A stretch of DNA of 64,000 nucleotides, from contig JAAWRC010000006.1 of NCBI GenBank assembly GCA_022800815.1, positions 36,363 through 100,362 of the forward strand. Direction: 5' to 3'. Below, in pieces: positions 8,736 to 17,082 of this stretch. A model generated the notes under the pieces. That model had not been told where the DNA came from and made no database searches. It saw nothing but the letters and a program-made list of their open reading frames with translations. Positions within the stretch are counted from its first letter, which is position 1. Each line of letters starts with the position of its first letter. Source of the DNA: Lachnospiraceae bacterium. Lineage in GTDB: Bacteria; Bacillota; Clostridia; Lachnospirales; Lachnospiraceae. Position numbers and translations under genes: made by a program.

Positions 8736-9626
8736 TCATCTTCTCACCCGCCAGGTGCGGTAACAGAAGATGAAATATCCGGACTTGGAACCGAACAGCA
8801 GGCGGCAGGGATAGCCCTTCATAAAGTCCATGCGGAACTCGTCCGTGTTCAACAGGTTGTCCTTGTCCGGCTCCCGTTCGGCTTCGCCCTGGAAAAACTT
8901 TCCCATGTGTACGAAAAATTGCCGGAAGACCTGCAGAAGGACTTCATTTGCCGGTCGGCTGCCCGACATGGCCGCCGCCCTCCGCTTGCCATAAAGCTTT
9001 TCCAGCCCCCTTTGGAGCAGGGGCTCCTCGATTCCCAGAAGCAGGCGGAGCCGGATCCCGCCCTCGATGTCGTAGCACTGGTGGCAGTAGAAGCCGTTTC
9101 CGATGTTTTCCCCTTTGTAGTCCGTGTTGATCAGTTTCATCTCTGTCTGGAACACGTCCTGGGAGGCCCGGTTCACAGCCTTGGAGATCAGGGCGGCCTG
9201 GGAGGAAAAATCATAGCCCGCCCCCACGTTTTTTTTCACAATGGCTTGGTCCACCTTTATGATATGCTCCGCCAGCCAGCTCTGCATGGTTCCCATGAGG
9301 CGTTGGATGGAGGACGGGGAATAGCCGGACATCTCCAGGTCTTTTTTCAGGGAGACCAGGGTCTGATCCCGGAAGTGGTCGTGGCTCCGTTTGTGCTGGG
9401 CATATCCGCCGTAGCGGATGGAGCGCATGTACGCCTCCTCCTCCGCAAAATGCGCCATGGAATAGGTCTCCAGGTATTTGATCATCTCCTGGCTGGTGTG
9501 TTTCGTGGTGGCCGGATCGTTGGAAAGATCAATCATTTTATGTATGATCCGAAAAAGCTTTGCATGTGCCTTGTCTATGATGTCCACACCGATATTGAAC
9601 TTGTCGTCCCACGCAATCTTTTCCAT
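8736..9626 (-). CDS. Bacteriohemerythrin with a C-terminal accessory domain (paralogue 2)
   Basis: This 296-residue protein is a clear paralogue of the downstream gene, with the same hemerythrin ligands (DKAH, MAHFAEEE, HKRSHDHF, EHIIKVD) and the same C-terminal domain with YCHQCYDIEGG and the FCYRTWR terminus. I started it at ATG 9626 because GGAGGGG lies just upstream and the N-terminus then aligns with paralogue 1. The longer frame to 9713 adds residues unlike the family. Each copy has its own promoter, so this is a tandem duplication with possibly separate expression. Confidence 0.88.
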   Translation of the reverse strand: MEKIAWDDKFNIGVDIIDKAHAKLFRIIHKMIDLSNDPATTKHTSQEMIKYLETYSMAHFAEEEAYMRSIRYGGYAQHKRSHDHFRDQTLVSLKKDLEMSGYSPSSIQRLMGTMQSWLAEHIIKVDQAIVKKNVGAGYDFSSQAALISKAVNRASQDVFQTEMKLINTDYKGENIGNGFYCHQCYDIEGGIRLRLLLGIEEPLLQRGLEKLYGKRRAAAMSGSRPANEVLLQVFRQFFVHMGKFFQGEAEREPDKDNLLNTDEFRMDFMKGYPCRLLFGSKSGYFIFCYRTWRVRR

Positions 9627-9668
9627 AAAGTATCCCCTCCTGATCATTGTTTGTCTGTCTTGCTTCCT

Positions 9669-9696
9669 ATTATAATCTCTTTTTTTTATTTGTCTA
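9669..9696 (-). promoter_or_regulatory. Promoter of hemerythrin paralogue 2
   Basis: On the minus strand TAGACA (9696-9691) and TATAAT (9674-9669) with a 16-bp spacer, about 43 bp upstream of the start codon. Confidence 0.6.
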
Positions 9697-9818
9697 CTGT
9701 GGCAGAAAAACATTGCGGAGAAGGAAGCTGTCGTGATAGAGAAAATGATTGAGAAATTTTAGTTTGATTTTGGCTTGTCAAGTCTTATTTGTCAGATAAA
9801 ACGTCAAAGATTCCTTTC

Positions 9819-9848
9819 TTGTTCGGCTCGGTTTGCGGATGCTATAAT
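9819..9848 (+). promoter_or_regulatory. Promoter reading into the mobile-element remnant
   Basis: TTGTTC (9819-9824) and TATAAT (9843-9848) with an 18-bp spacer. A small hairpin, GGAGGG (9938-9943) with CCCTCC (9953-9958), lies in the transcribed leader before the short ORF at 10002. The remaining sequence from 9697 to 9818 holds nothing I recognise. Confidence 0.5.
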
Positions 9849-10001
9849 GTGTTTATCTTTCAACGGAAATGTGTGTTATATTGTCGATATGGGAAAACCA
9901 TAGAGCCAAAGGCGGCTTTACCCCTCTTGTTTTTTGCGGAGGGTTTAAGTAGCCCTCCAGATATCATGCTCTTTGGGCACGAAAGAAAGGAGGGCGATGC
10001 A

Positions 10002-10058
10002 ATGATTACATATCAGGATTTCTTTTTGTTCTGTACGTTTATTGTAATGTGGTTGTAA
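10002..10058 (+). pseudogene. Truncated holin-like toxin peptide
   Basis: An 18-codon ORF (MITYQDFFLFCTFIVMWL) sits behind a strong AAAGGAGGG ribosome binding site. It resembles the N-terminal half of the small hydrophobic 'putative holin-like toxin' peptides of Firmicutes (M-x-TY-x-x-L/F-F followed by a membrane helix). The usual positively charged tail is missing. The ORF ends in the middle of the helix, at a point where the next frame begins, which suggests a deletion. The family match is by eye and uncertain. Confidence 0.4.
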
Positions 10059-10330
10059 AAGCTGCCTGCTACCCTCTCTATTTATTGGCAAAGGCGCATG
10101 GCATCCGGTGTGTTCCTATCAGGTACGGCAGGCGGCAGATTGTGAGGGCATCCCACAAGCCCGGCGGCAAGATGTATTCATGGGAACTGCCCGGACTTCT
10201 CAATGACCGGGTATCAGCCGGGGATATGGCGATTATACGCACAGAGAGGGGCGTAAGAACGGTTATTGTAACGGCGGTTGAGAATATGCCGGGAATGAGC
10301 CGGAGCCGCTTAGAATGGTTATCAGGGTAA
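10049..10330 (+). CDS. Small conserved protein, DUF5839-like
   Basis: The convincing part of this 93-codon frame is residues ~25-85: RYGRRQIVRASHKPGG, YSWELPGLL, GDMAIIRTERGVRTVIV. That pattern recalls small DUF5839-type proteins found in integrative elements. The first ~20 residues look unrelated and probably come from a deletion that fused this frame to the upstream toxin stub, so the start is doubtful. Function is unknown. It overlaps the start of the broken integrase. Confidence 0.4.
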   Translation: MVVKAACYPLYLLAKAHGIRCVPIRYGRRQIVRASHKPGGKMYSWELPGLLNDRVSAGDMAIIRTERGVRTVIVTAVENMPGMSRSRLEWLSG

Positions 10331-11124
10331 AGAGGAAAGACAACCGAGGCAGGAATCTCAAAACTGGCGAATACTACGATTCAAAAAATAAGCGGTATAT
10401 AATGCCAGAAATGCCAGAATGACATTGAACGCCTATTTTGATTTTTGGATGGAAACATTTGCAAAGAGCGGTAGGAAAGCCACAACCTGCACAAATTATA
10501 AGTCATATTACAATCATATATCAGGAACACAATCGGGAAAAAGCAGATAGCAAAGATTACAAAGGCAGATTGCCGGAGAATCATTAATGAAATGCTTCAA
10601 GACGGCAAGAAACATTCTACCATGTCCAATTTGAAAAGCTGTCTGAATATTGTTTTTGAATGCGCCTTGGATGATGATATTTATTATCAAGAATCCTGCA
10701 AAGAATTTACAAGTGCCGCAGACAGAGAGCAAGAAGCGGACGGCCATAGAACAGTAGCAGATTGATTTGTTTATGGGTTATGTAAAGAACAGCGAGCGGT
10801 ATTCATACAGTTACCCGGCGTTTGTTGTCCTGTTTAATTTAGGTATGAGGATTGGAGAAATGGCGGCGCTGACGTGGGATGATGTGAGTTTCAAAGAGAA
10901 TACCATAACCATCAATAAAACGGTAAATCGGTACAGAAAAGATTGAGAGTTTTTGTCTGCACATGGTTCGGCATACATACACAAGCCTTGCTTATTCTGC
11001 CGGGGCTGATGTGAAGATTGTGAGCCAGAACCTCGGACACGCTTCTACATCCGTGACACTGGATACATATACACATCTGACAGAGGATAAAAAGAAAGAA
11101 CAGGAGGCGGTCAGAATATCATAA
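10315..11124 (+). pseudogene. Tyrosine recombinase/integrase pseudogene
   Basis: Translated pieces in several frames rebuild a Tn916-type integrase. An N-terminal piece (KRKDNRGRNLKTGEYYDSKNKRY) follows ATG 10315. Then come core-binding pieces (FWMETFAKSGRKATTCTNYK; STMSNLKSCLNIVFECAL), the catalytic-Arg box LGMRIGEMAALTWDDV near 10845-10890, and a C-terminal piece with HMVRHTYTSLAYSAGADVK and LGHASTSVTLDTYTH near 10963-11075. Stops, frameshifts and a deletion between the Arg box and the His-Arg box make it inactive. It marks a former integrative element whose other genes are mostly gone. 11125-11270 holds nothing recognisable. Confidence 0.85.
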
Positions 11125-11272
11125 TAGCTGTGACAATTCTGTGACAAATTCGAGAGGAAAGACGGAAAAAGATAGACTATGATAAAAATATCCTATCAGG
11201 CAGCAGTATTGAAATAAACAGAGATAACACAAGATGAAACAATGCGAACGTAAGTTTGTAAAGAAAAAACAC

Positions 11273-11301
11273 TTGACAGGCCGCCTCTTTTCCTGTATGA
11301 T
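11273..11301 (+). promoter_or_regulatory. Sigma-A promoter for ylxM-ffh
   Basis: A perfect -35 TTGACA (11273-11278), a 17-bp spacer and TATGAT (11296-11301), 20 bp before the GTG start. A strong promoter for the SRP operon. Confidence 0.85.
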
Positions 11302-11321
11302 GTACGAGGTGGTGACGAACC

Positions 11322-11663
11322 GTGAAAAAAATCGTGGAGCGGGCGCTCCTGTATGATTTTTATGGGGAGCTTCTGACGGAGCATCAGAAGCAGATTTATG
11401 AGGACGTGGTGTTCAACGACCTGTCTTTCAGCGAGGTCGCCGAGGAGCGGGGGATCTCCAGACAGGGAGTCCATGACCTGATGAAGCGGTGTGCCCGTAT
11501 TTTACAGGGGTACGAGGAGAAGCTGGGCTTGGTGGAAAAGTTTTTAAAAACCCAGGAAAAGGTGAAGGAGATCCACCGGCTGACAAGAGAGTTTCGGCTG
11601 ACCGAGGACAAGGAGCTGGTTTTTAGGATCGAGGAACTTTCGGCCGAGATCAGCCGGTTGTAG
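11322..11663 (+). CDS. ylxM: SRP-associated DNA-binding protein YlxM (UPF0122)
   Basis: This 113-residue protein matches the UPF0122 family, encoded next to ffh in Firmicutes. A sigma-70 region-4-like helix-turn-helix is visible (YEDVVFNDLSFSEVAEERG, then SRQGVHDLM). It starts with GTG at 11322, 20 bp after the -10. Its role is thought to be regulation of or cooperation with the signal recognition particle. ffh follows after 46 bp in the same direction. Confidence 0.9.
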   Translation: MKKIVERALLYDFYGELLTEHQKQIYEDVVFNDLSFSEVAEERGISRQGVHDLMKRCARILQGYEEKLGLVEKFLKTQEKVKEIHRLTREFRLTEDKELVFRIEELSAEISRL

Positions 11664-11709
11664 GAGAGGGCAGCGGATATCAGATAGTTTCAGGCAGCGG
11701 AGGAAAACA

Positions 11710-13047
11710 GTGGCATTCGAGAGCTTGTCAGATAAATTGCAGAACGTATTTAAAAAGCTGCGGGGCAAGGGCCGTCTTTCCGAGGCGGACGTGAAAGCCG
11801 CCCTCAAGGAAGTCAAGATGGCACTTCTGGAGGCGGACGTCAATTTCAAAGTGGTGAAGCAGTTTGTAAAGTCCGTGGAAGCCAGGGCCGTAGGGCAGGA
11901 TGTGCTAAACAGCCTGACGCCGGGGCAGATGGTCATCAAGATCGTCAATGAGGAAATGGTTTCCCTGATGGGAAGCGAGACCACGGAGCTCAAGTTAAAT
12001 CCCGGAAATGAGGTGACCGTGATCATGATGGCGGGCCTGCAAGGCGCCGGCAAGACGACCACTGCGGCCAAGATTGCGGGGAAACTCAAGGCCAAGGGAA
12101 AACGGCCCCTTCTGGTGGCCTGCGACGTGTACCGGCCGGCGGCGGTGAAGCAGCTTCAGGTGAACGGCGAGAAACAGGGCGTCCCGGTGTTTGCCATGGG
12201 TGACAGGCACAAGCCCGTCAACATTGCGAAGGCGGCCATGGAACATGCTGGGAAGCACAACAACAACGTGGTGATTTTAGACACGGCCGGCCGTCTCCAT
12301 ATTGACGAGGACATGATGGCGGAGCTTTTGGAGATCAAGGAAAATATCCCGATTGACCAGACGGTGTTGGTGGTGGACGCCATGACGGGACAGGATGCGG
12401 TCAATGCGGCTGGTACCTTCAATGACCGGATCGGCATCGACGGGGTCATCGTCACCAAGCTGGACGGCGATACCAGGGGCGGTGCGGCCCTCTCCATCCG
12501 GGCGGTGACCGGAAAGCCCATCCTGTATGTGGGCATGGGAGAGAAGCTCTCTGATCTGGAGCAGTTTTATCCGGACCGGATGGCTTCAAGGATTCTGGGC
12601 ATGGGCGACGTGCTGACCCTCATCGAGAAGGCAGAAGCCCAGTTTGACGAGACCCAGGCCAAAAAGCTGGAACAGAAGATGAAGAAGGCCGAGTTCGACT
12701 TCAACGATTATCTGGAGCAGATGGAACAGATTAAGAAGATGGGCGGCCTTAGTGACATGCTCAGCATGATTCCCGGCATCGGGAGCAAGATGAAGAATGT
12801 GGAGATCGACGAGAAGGCCCTGGAGAGGACCAAATCCATCATCTATTCCATGACCCCTGCGGAGCGCTCCAACCCGGACATCATCAACCCGTCCAGAAAG
12901 AAGCGGATTGCCGTAGGGGCCGGCGTGGATATCTCCGAGGTGAACCGGCTCGTCAAGCAGCATGAGCAGAGCCGGAAGATGATGAAGCAGATGTCCGGCA
13001 TGATGGGAAAGGCAGGAAAAAAAGGCAGGTTTAAACTTCCTTTTTGA
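11710..13047 (+). CDS. ffh: Signal recognition particle protein Ffh (SRP54)
   Basis: This 445-residue GTPase has the N domain, the G domain with GLQGAGKTTTAAK (P-loop, ~105-118), DTAGR and TKLDGD motifs, and a methionine-rich M domain at the C-terminus (QMEQIKKMGG..., MMKQMSGMMGK) that binds SRP RNA and signal peptides. It delivers nascent membrane and secreted proteins to FtsY. The start is GTG at 11710 with a weak GGAGGAAAAC site. The operon order ylxM-ffh-rpsP is typical of Firmicutes. Confidence 0.97.
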   Translation: MAFESLSDKLQNVFKKLRGKGRLSEADVKAALKEVKMALLEADVNFKVVKQFVKSVEARAVGQDVLNSLTPGQMVIKIVNEEMVSLMGSETTELKLNPGNEVTVIMMAGLQGAGKTTTAAKIAGKLKAKGKRPLLVACDVYRPAAVKQLQVNGEKQGVPVFAMGDRHKPVNIAKAAMEHAGKHNNNVVILDTAGRLHIDEDMMAELLEIKENIPIDQTVLVVDAMTGQDAVNAAGTFNDRIGIDGVIVTKLDGDTRGGAALSIRAVTGKPILYVGMGEKLSDLEQFYPDRMASRILGMGDVLTLIEKAEAQFDETQAKKLEQKMKKAEFDFNDYLEQMEQIKKMGGLSDMLSMIPGIGSKMKNVEIDEKALERTKSIIYSMTPAERSNPDIINPSRKKRIAVGAGVDISEVNRLVKQHEQSRKMMKQMSGMMGKAGKKGRFKLPF

Positions 13048-13100
13048 TGCACACGGGGCGGAAAGGAAGTTGCCGCATATGCGGCCCGCCCCGGCGCAGC

Positions 13101-13129
13101 GCATAGGAAAAGATAAACCTTTCCTATGC
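13101..13129 (+). promoter_or_regulatory. Hairpin in the rpsP leader
   Basis: GCATAGGAAA (13101-13110) pairs perfectly with TTTCCTATGC (13120-13129) across a 9-nt loop. A GC-rich palindromic stretch (13058-13095) precedes it. There is no T run, so it is more likely an mRNA processing or regulatory structure between ffh and rpsP than a terminator. Confidence 0.5.
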
Positions 13130-13172
13130 GATCATATCTATATTATTATTGGCATAAGGAGGTGAGAGACAG

Positions 13173-13418
13173 ATGGCAGTAAAGATGAGATTAAAGAGAA
13201 TGGGTCAGAAGAAGGCGCCTTTTTATAGAATCGTCGTGGCGGATTCCAGATCTCCCAGAGACGGAAGGTTCATCGAGGAGATCGGCTACTATGACCCGAC
13301 CAAGGATCCCAGCGTGATCAAGGTCAATGAAGAGCTGGCGAAGAAGTGGTTGTCCACCGGCGCACAGCCCACCGACACGGTTGCAAAGCTTTTAAAGATT
13401 GCCGGTGTAGAAAAATAA
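13173..13418 (+). CDS. rpsP: 30S ribosomal protein S16
   Basis: This 81-residue protein carries the S16 signature at its N-terminus ([26 protein letters not shown], opening residues) and the usual C-terminal [13 protein letters not shown]. It is a small-subunit assembly protein. An AAGGAGGTGA site precedes the ATG at optimal distance. It begins the translation-related part of the operon (rpsP-khpA-rimM-trmD-rplS), the conserved order in Firmicutes. Confidence 0.97.
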   Translation: MAVKMRLKRMGQKKAPFYRIVVADSRSPRDGRFIEEIGYYDPTKDPSVIKVNEELAKKWLSTGAQPTDTVAKLLKIAGVEK

Positions 13419-13438
13419 TCCTTATTGGAGGTATTGCG

Positions 13439-13666
13439 ATGAAAGAATTAGTTGAAGTAATTGCAAAGGCTCTGGTGGATCATCCGGATTCCGTTTCCGT
13501 GACGGAGAAGGAAGAAGGAAAAGAAACCGTCCTTGAACTAGGCGTGGACCCTTCCGACATGGGAAAGGTCATCGGAAAGCAGGGGAGGATCGCAAAGGCG
13601 ATCCGCAGCGTGGTAAAGGCTGCGGCGGCCAGAGAGGACAAAAAGGCGATTCTGGAGATTCAGTAA
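13439..13666 (+). CDS. khpA: KH-domain RNA-binding protein KhpA (YlqC)
   Basis: This 75-residue protein is a single KH domain with the GKQG form of the GXXG loop (VIGKQGRIAKAIRSVV). KhpA works with KhpB/Jag in RNA binding and affects cell elongation and division in other Firmicutes. The start is the ATG at 13439 after TTGGAGG. Its frame extends upstream into rpsP, but that part is not protein-like. It lies 20 bp after rpsP. Confidence 0.92.
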   Translation: MKELVEVIAKALVDHPDSVSVTEKEEGKETVLELGVDPSDMGKVIGKQGRIAKAIRSVVKAAAAREDKKAILEIQ

Positions 13667-13683
13667 GGGGTTATAAGGGGTGA

Positions 13684-13712
13684 AAAAGAGGTCCGCAGGG
13701 CGGACCTCTTTT
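13684..13712 (+). terminator. Intra-operon terminator or attenuator between khpA and rimM
   Basis: AAAAGAGGTCCGC (13684-13696) pairs with GCGGACCTCTTTT (13700-13712) around AGG. The A-rich upstream arm makes it potentially bidirectional. Since rimM-trmD-rplS follow without a clear new promoter, it probably reduces rather than ends transcription. Confidence 0.6.
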
Positions 13713-13753
13713 GCGATAGCGCACGAAGACACGGAAAGGAAAACGTTGTTGTC

Positions 13754-14266
13754 ATGGTATCAGAGTTTCGGGTAGGGGTGATTTCGTCCACCCACGGCAT
13801 CCGCGGGGAAGTCAAGGTGTTTCCCACCACCGATGATCCCGCCCGGTATCGGGATTTGAAACAGGTGACGGTAGTCACAAAGCGGGAGAGACGGATCCTT
13901 AAGATCGAGAAGGTCCGGTTTTTCAAACAGTTCGTGATCGTGAAGTTCAAAGGGATCGACGACATCAATGAGATCGAGCCTTATAAAGGGGCGGAACTGT
14001 GGATTGACAGAAGCCAGGCGGTTTCCCTGGAGGAGGGGGAATATTTTATTGCGGACCTTGTGGGCCTTGCGGTGATGACCGACGAGGGGGAAAAACTGGG
14101 GACGCTGCGGGAAGTCATCCAGACCGGGGCCAACGACGTCTACGAGGTGTTCATGGAAAACGGGAAGAGCGTTCTCCTGCCCGTCATAGACGAGTGCGTG
14201 CTGGACGTGGATCTGGAAAAGGGCGAGGTCCTGGTCCATGTGATGGACGGGCTTTTGGACCTGTAA
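13754..14266 (+). CDS. rimM: Ribosome maturation factor RimM
   Basis: This 170-residue protein has the RimM N-terminal barrel (VGVISSTHGIRGEVKVFPTTD) and the C-terminal PRC-barrel domain (YFIADLVGLAV..., GANDVYEV, LLPVIDECV). It binds S19 and assists maturation of the 30S head. The ATG at 13754 is preceded by GGAAAGG. trmD starts 12 bp after the stop. Confidence 0.95.
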   Translation: MVSEFRVGVISSTHGIRGEVKVFPTTDDPARYRDLKQVTVVTKRERRILKIEKVRFFKQFVIVKFKGIDDINEIEPYKGAELWIDRSQAVSLEEGEYFIADLVGLAVMTDEGEKLGTLREVIQTGANDVYEVFMENGKSVLLPVIDECVLDVDLEKGEVLVHVMDGLLDL

Positions 14267-14278
14267 AGGAGGGCTTTT

Positions 14279-15019
14279 ATGAAGTGTCACATACTGACCC
14301 TGTTTCCGGACATGGTTCTCGACGGCCTTCGCACCAGCATTCTGGGGCGGGCCGAGGAGAAGGGGGTCCTCTCGCTCCATGCGGTCAACATCCGGGACTT
14401 TGCGGAGAATAAGCATAACCGGGTGGACGACGCCCCTTACGGCGGCGGGGCGGGGCTTTTGATGCAGCCGGGGCCCGTGTACAGCGCTTGGAAGTCCGTG
14501 ACGGAAGCCTGCGCAGGACAGCCGCGGGTGATCTATCTGACCCCCCAGGGGCGGGTGTTCAACCAAGGAATCGCCGAAGAGCTGGCAAAGGAGGAGGAGT
14601 TAATTTTTCTCTGCGGCCACTACGAGGGGATCGACGAGAGGGTTCTGGAGATGGTCGTGACGGACTATCTCTCCGTCGGGGACTACGTGCTGACGGGCGG
14701 GGAGCTTGCGGCCATGGTGGTCATCGACAGCGTCGCCAGATTGGTGCCGGGGGTGCTTCACAACGACGCCTCGGCCGAGGTGGAGACCTTTTCCGACAAT
14801 CTTTTGGAGTATCCCCAGTATACGAGGCCGGAGGAGTTCATGGGAAAGAAGGTGCCGGAGGTGTTGCTGTCCGGCCACCACGGGAACGTGGACAAATGGC
14901 GCAGGGAGCAGTCGGTGCTCCGCACGGCCCGCATGCGGCCGGATCTTTTGAAAAAGGCGGTTCTCACGGAGGAAGAAAAAGAACTGCTGAAAACACTTGA
15001 TTTTCAGGGGGAAATGTGA
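14279..15019 (+). CDS. trmD: tRNA (guanine37-N1)-methyltransferase TrmD
   Basis: This 246-residue SPOUT methyltransferase has the expected features: N-terminal ILTLFPDM, DDAPYGGGAGLLM, LCGHYEGIDERV and the trefoil-knot segment YVLTGGELA. It makes m1G37 in tRNAs to prevent +1 frameshifting. The start ATG at 14279 follows AAAGGAGGG. rimM and rplS are the usual neighbours. Confidence 0.96.
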   Translation: MKCHILTLFPDMVLDGLRTSILGRAEEKGVLSLHAVNIRDFAENKHNRVDDAPYGGGAGLLMQPGPVYSAWKSVTEACAGQPRVIYLTPQGRVFNQGIAEELAKEEELIFLCGHYEGIDERVLEMVVTDYLSVGDYVLTGGELAAMVVIDSVARLVPGVLHNDASAEVETFSDNLLEYPQYTRPEEFMGKKVPEVLLSGHHGNVDKWRREQSVLRTARMRPDLLKKAVLTEEEKELLKTLDFQGEM

Positions 15020-15107
15020 TAGAGTAAAACAGTTGTGAAAGATCAGAGATGGTCCGCTGTTGCCACAGGCATTAAGAACATCCAACTATTCATAAGGAGG
15101 TTTGGCA

Positions 15108-15455
15108 ATGAACGAGCTGATCAGGGCCATTGAAGAAGGCCAGATGAAGGAATCCGTGGATGCGTTCCGGGTGGGCGACACGGTGAGAGTGCACAATAAG
15201 ATCAAGGAGGGCACCCGCGAGAGGATTCAGATCTTTGAGGGAACCGTGATCAAGAGACAGAACGGCGGGGCGAGGGAGACCTTCACCGTCCGGAAGAGCT
15301 CCAACGGCATCGGCGTGGAGAAGACCTGGCCGGTTCATTCTCCCTTCGTGGAGAAAATCGAAGTGGTGAGAAGGGGCAAGGTCAGAAGGGCGAAGCTGTT
15401 CTATCTGAGGAACAGGTCCGGCAAGTCTGCCAAGGTGAAGGAGTTAAAGAAATAA
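15108..15455 (+). CDS. rplS: 50S ribosomal protein L19
   Basis: This 115-residue protein matches L19 in length and motifs ([39 protein letters not shown]). It sits at the 30S-50S interface. I use ATG 15108, 8 nt after AAGGAGG. An in-frame TTG two codons upstream is less likely. A rho-independent terminator follows, which closes the translation operon. Confidence 0.96.
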   Translation: MNELIRAIEEGQMKESVDAFRVGDTVRVHNKIKEGTRERIQIFEGTVIKRQNGGARETFTVRKSSNGIGVEKTWPVHSPFVEKIEVVRRGKVRRAKLFYLRNRSGKSAKVKELKK

Positions 15456-15489
15456 TTCGTCGAAGAAATGCGTATCGAGGGATTTGAGG

Positions 15490-15520
15490 GGGACAATTAC
15501 ATTCGTGGATTGTCCCTTTT
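15490..15520 (+). terminator. Terminator after rplS
   Basis: GGGACAAT (15490-15497) pairs with ATTGTCCC (15509-15516), followed by TTTT. Confidence 0.75.
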
Positions 15521-15586
15521 CCTTACTGCGAAGGCCCGGCTCTTTGGCGTCGGGTCACGTGGAACGGGGGCACGGCAAAGGTTCGG

Positions 15587-16189
15587 ATGACGGGTGATGG
15601 TGCGGCGCGCGGAGGATTTGGATTGGGACCTTACTATCAAAACGAGGGAGACGGACAGGAACGGAAATGGTTTATCAGGGGGATAAGCTGGGGCGTGGAC
15701 ATTGTGGCGGTGATCGCCCTGGCATTTTTCGCCGTTGTCATGCTCGGCACGAAGCTTACGGTGTCGGGCCGCTCCATGGAGCCGCTCTTGTCAAGCGGGG
15801 ATGTTGTCTTATTGGATAAACTGTGGTATAATTTTTCAGAACCAAAGAGGATGGACGTGATTGCCTTTACGGACCCGGAGGATGAGACGCGAACCTATAT
15901 CAAGAGGATCGCGGGGCTTCCGGGAGAGCGGATTCAGATTCGGGAGGGCCGTCTTTTCGTCAACGGGATTGCGGCCACCGATTTGTCGGAAAGGGAGCCC
16001 ATCAAGACGGCGGGGCTGGCGGAGTCGGAGATTGAGCTGGCGGAGGACGAGTACTTCGTGCTGGGGGACAATGCGGACACCAGCGAGGACAGCCGGTTTT
16101 CCAACGTGGGGAATGTCCGGAGAGACCAGATCAGAGGCAGGGTGTGGTTTCGCATGTCCCCTTTCGAGCGGCTCGGCCTGATCCGCTAG
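15587..16189 (+). CDS. lepB: Signal peptidase I (first copy)
   Basis: This 200-residue membrane protease has one N-terminal transmembrane helix (~34-53), the catalytic Ser in SGRSMEP and the catalytic Lys in YIKRIAGLPGE. The C-terminal box GDNADTSEDSR is a variant of the usual GDN-x-x-x-S-x-DSR. It removes signal peptides from exported proteins. A second, divergent signal peptidase is encoded 890 bp downstream, with the GTPase gene rbgA between them. The first ~28 residues are a hydrophilic extension, and the start ATG has only a weak ribosome binding site. Confidence 0.92.
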   Translation: MTGDGAARGGFGLGPYYQNEGDGQERKWFIRGISWGVDIVAVIALAFFAVVMLGTKLTVSGRSMEPLLSSGDVVLLDKLWYNFSEPKRMDVIAFTDPEDETRTYIKRIAGLPGERIQIREGRLFVNGIAATDLSEREPIKTAGLAESEIELAEDEYFVLGDNADTSEDSRFSNVGNVRRDQIRGRVWFRMSPFERLGLIR

Positions 16190-16218
16190 CGGGACATTGG
16201 ATTGGAAAGAGGGATAAT

Positions 16219-17082
16219 ATGCAGGTTCAGTGGTATCCGGGACACATGACAAAGGCGAAACGGGCCATGAAAGAGGATATGAAGCTTGTTGACCTGGTGA
16301 TCGAGCTCTTGGACGCCAGGGCGCCTCTTTCCAGCAGAAACCCGGATATTGACGAGCTTGGCCGGGGAAAGGCCAGGCTGGTGTTGTTAAATAAGGCCGA
16401 TCTGGCGGACGAGGCGGCAAACAGGGCCTGGGAGGACTATTTCAGAGAGCGGGGCCTTGTGACGGTCCGGGCCGACGCCAGGCGGCGGGCGGACATGAGG
16501 CCGATTCAGACGGCCGTTCAGACGGCCTGCCGGGAAAAGAAAGAGCGGGACCTGCGGCGGGGGATTAAGAACCGGCCGGTTCGGGCCATGGTGGTGGGGA
16601 TCCCCAACGTGGGAAAATCCACCTTTATCAACTCCTACGCCGGGAGGGCCTGTGCCAGGACGGGCAACAAGCCGGGGGTCACCAGGGGGAACCAGTGGAT
16701 TCGTCTCGGAAAGGACGTGGAGCTTTTGGACACGCCGGGGATTTTGTGGCCCAAATTCGAGGACGAGCAGGTGGGGATGCGCCTGGCCATGTTAGGGTCG
16801 GTGAAGGACGAGGTCCTGGGCCTTGAGGGGCTTTCCCTCAAGCTTTTGGAGTTTCTGCGGGGAAGGTATCCGGAAACCCTCAGGGAGCGCTACCAGCTTT
16901 CCGGGACGGCCATGGAGGGAGAGCCCGTCAGCCTGCTGATGGAGATTGCGAGGATCCGAAATTGCCTGTTGAAGGGGAGTAAGCCGGACGGTGAAAAGGC
17001 GGCCCGACTGGTCATTGATGATTTCAGAAGCGGAAGGCTTGGGGCCATCACCCTGGAGCTTCCCGGCGAGGAGCGGGGATGA
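16219..17082 (+). CDS. rbgA: Ribosome biogenesis GTPase RbgA (YlqF)
   Basis: This 287-residue protein shows the circularly permuted GTPase motif order: NKAD (G4) near residue 58, then GIPNVGKST (G1) and DTPG (G3). The N-terminal MQVQWYPGHMTKAKR is diagnostic. RbgA acts in late assembly of the 50S subunit. I chose ATG 16219, as the longer frame overlaps the upstream lepB. The stop overlaps the next start by four bases (ATGA), indicating translational coupling with the second signal peptidase. Confidence 0.94.
   Translation: MQVQWYPGHMTKAKRAMKEDMKLVDLVIELLDARAPLSSRNPDIDELGRGKARLVLLNKADLADEAANRAWEDYFRERGLVTVRADARRRADMRPIQTAVQTACREKKERDLRRGIKNRPVRAMVVGIPNVGKSTFINSYAGRACARTGNKPGVTRGNQWIRLGKDVELLDTPGILWPKFEDEQVGMRLAMLGSVKDEVLGLEGLSLKLLEFLRGRYPETLRERYQLSGTAMEGEPVSLLMEIARIRNCLLKGSKPDGEKAARLVIDDFRSGRLGAITLELPGEERG

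Noticed and set aside
13048..13172. Structured RNA gene (SRP RNA) between ffh and rpsP
   Set aside because: Hairpins are present, but the conserved SRP RNA tetraloop and Alu/S-domain sequences are not.
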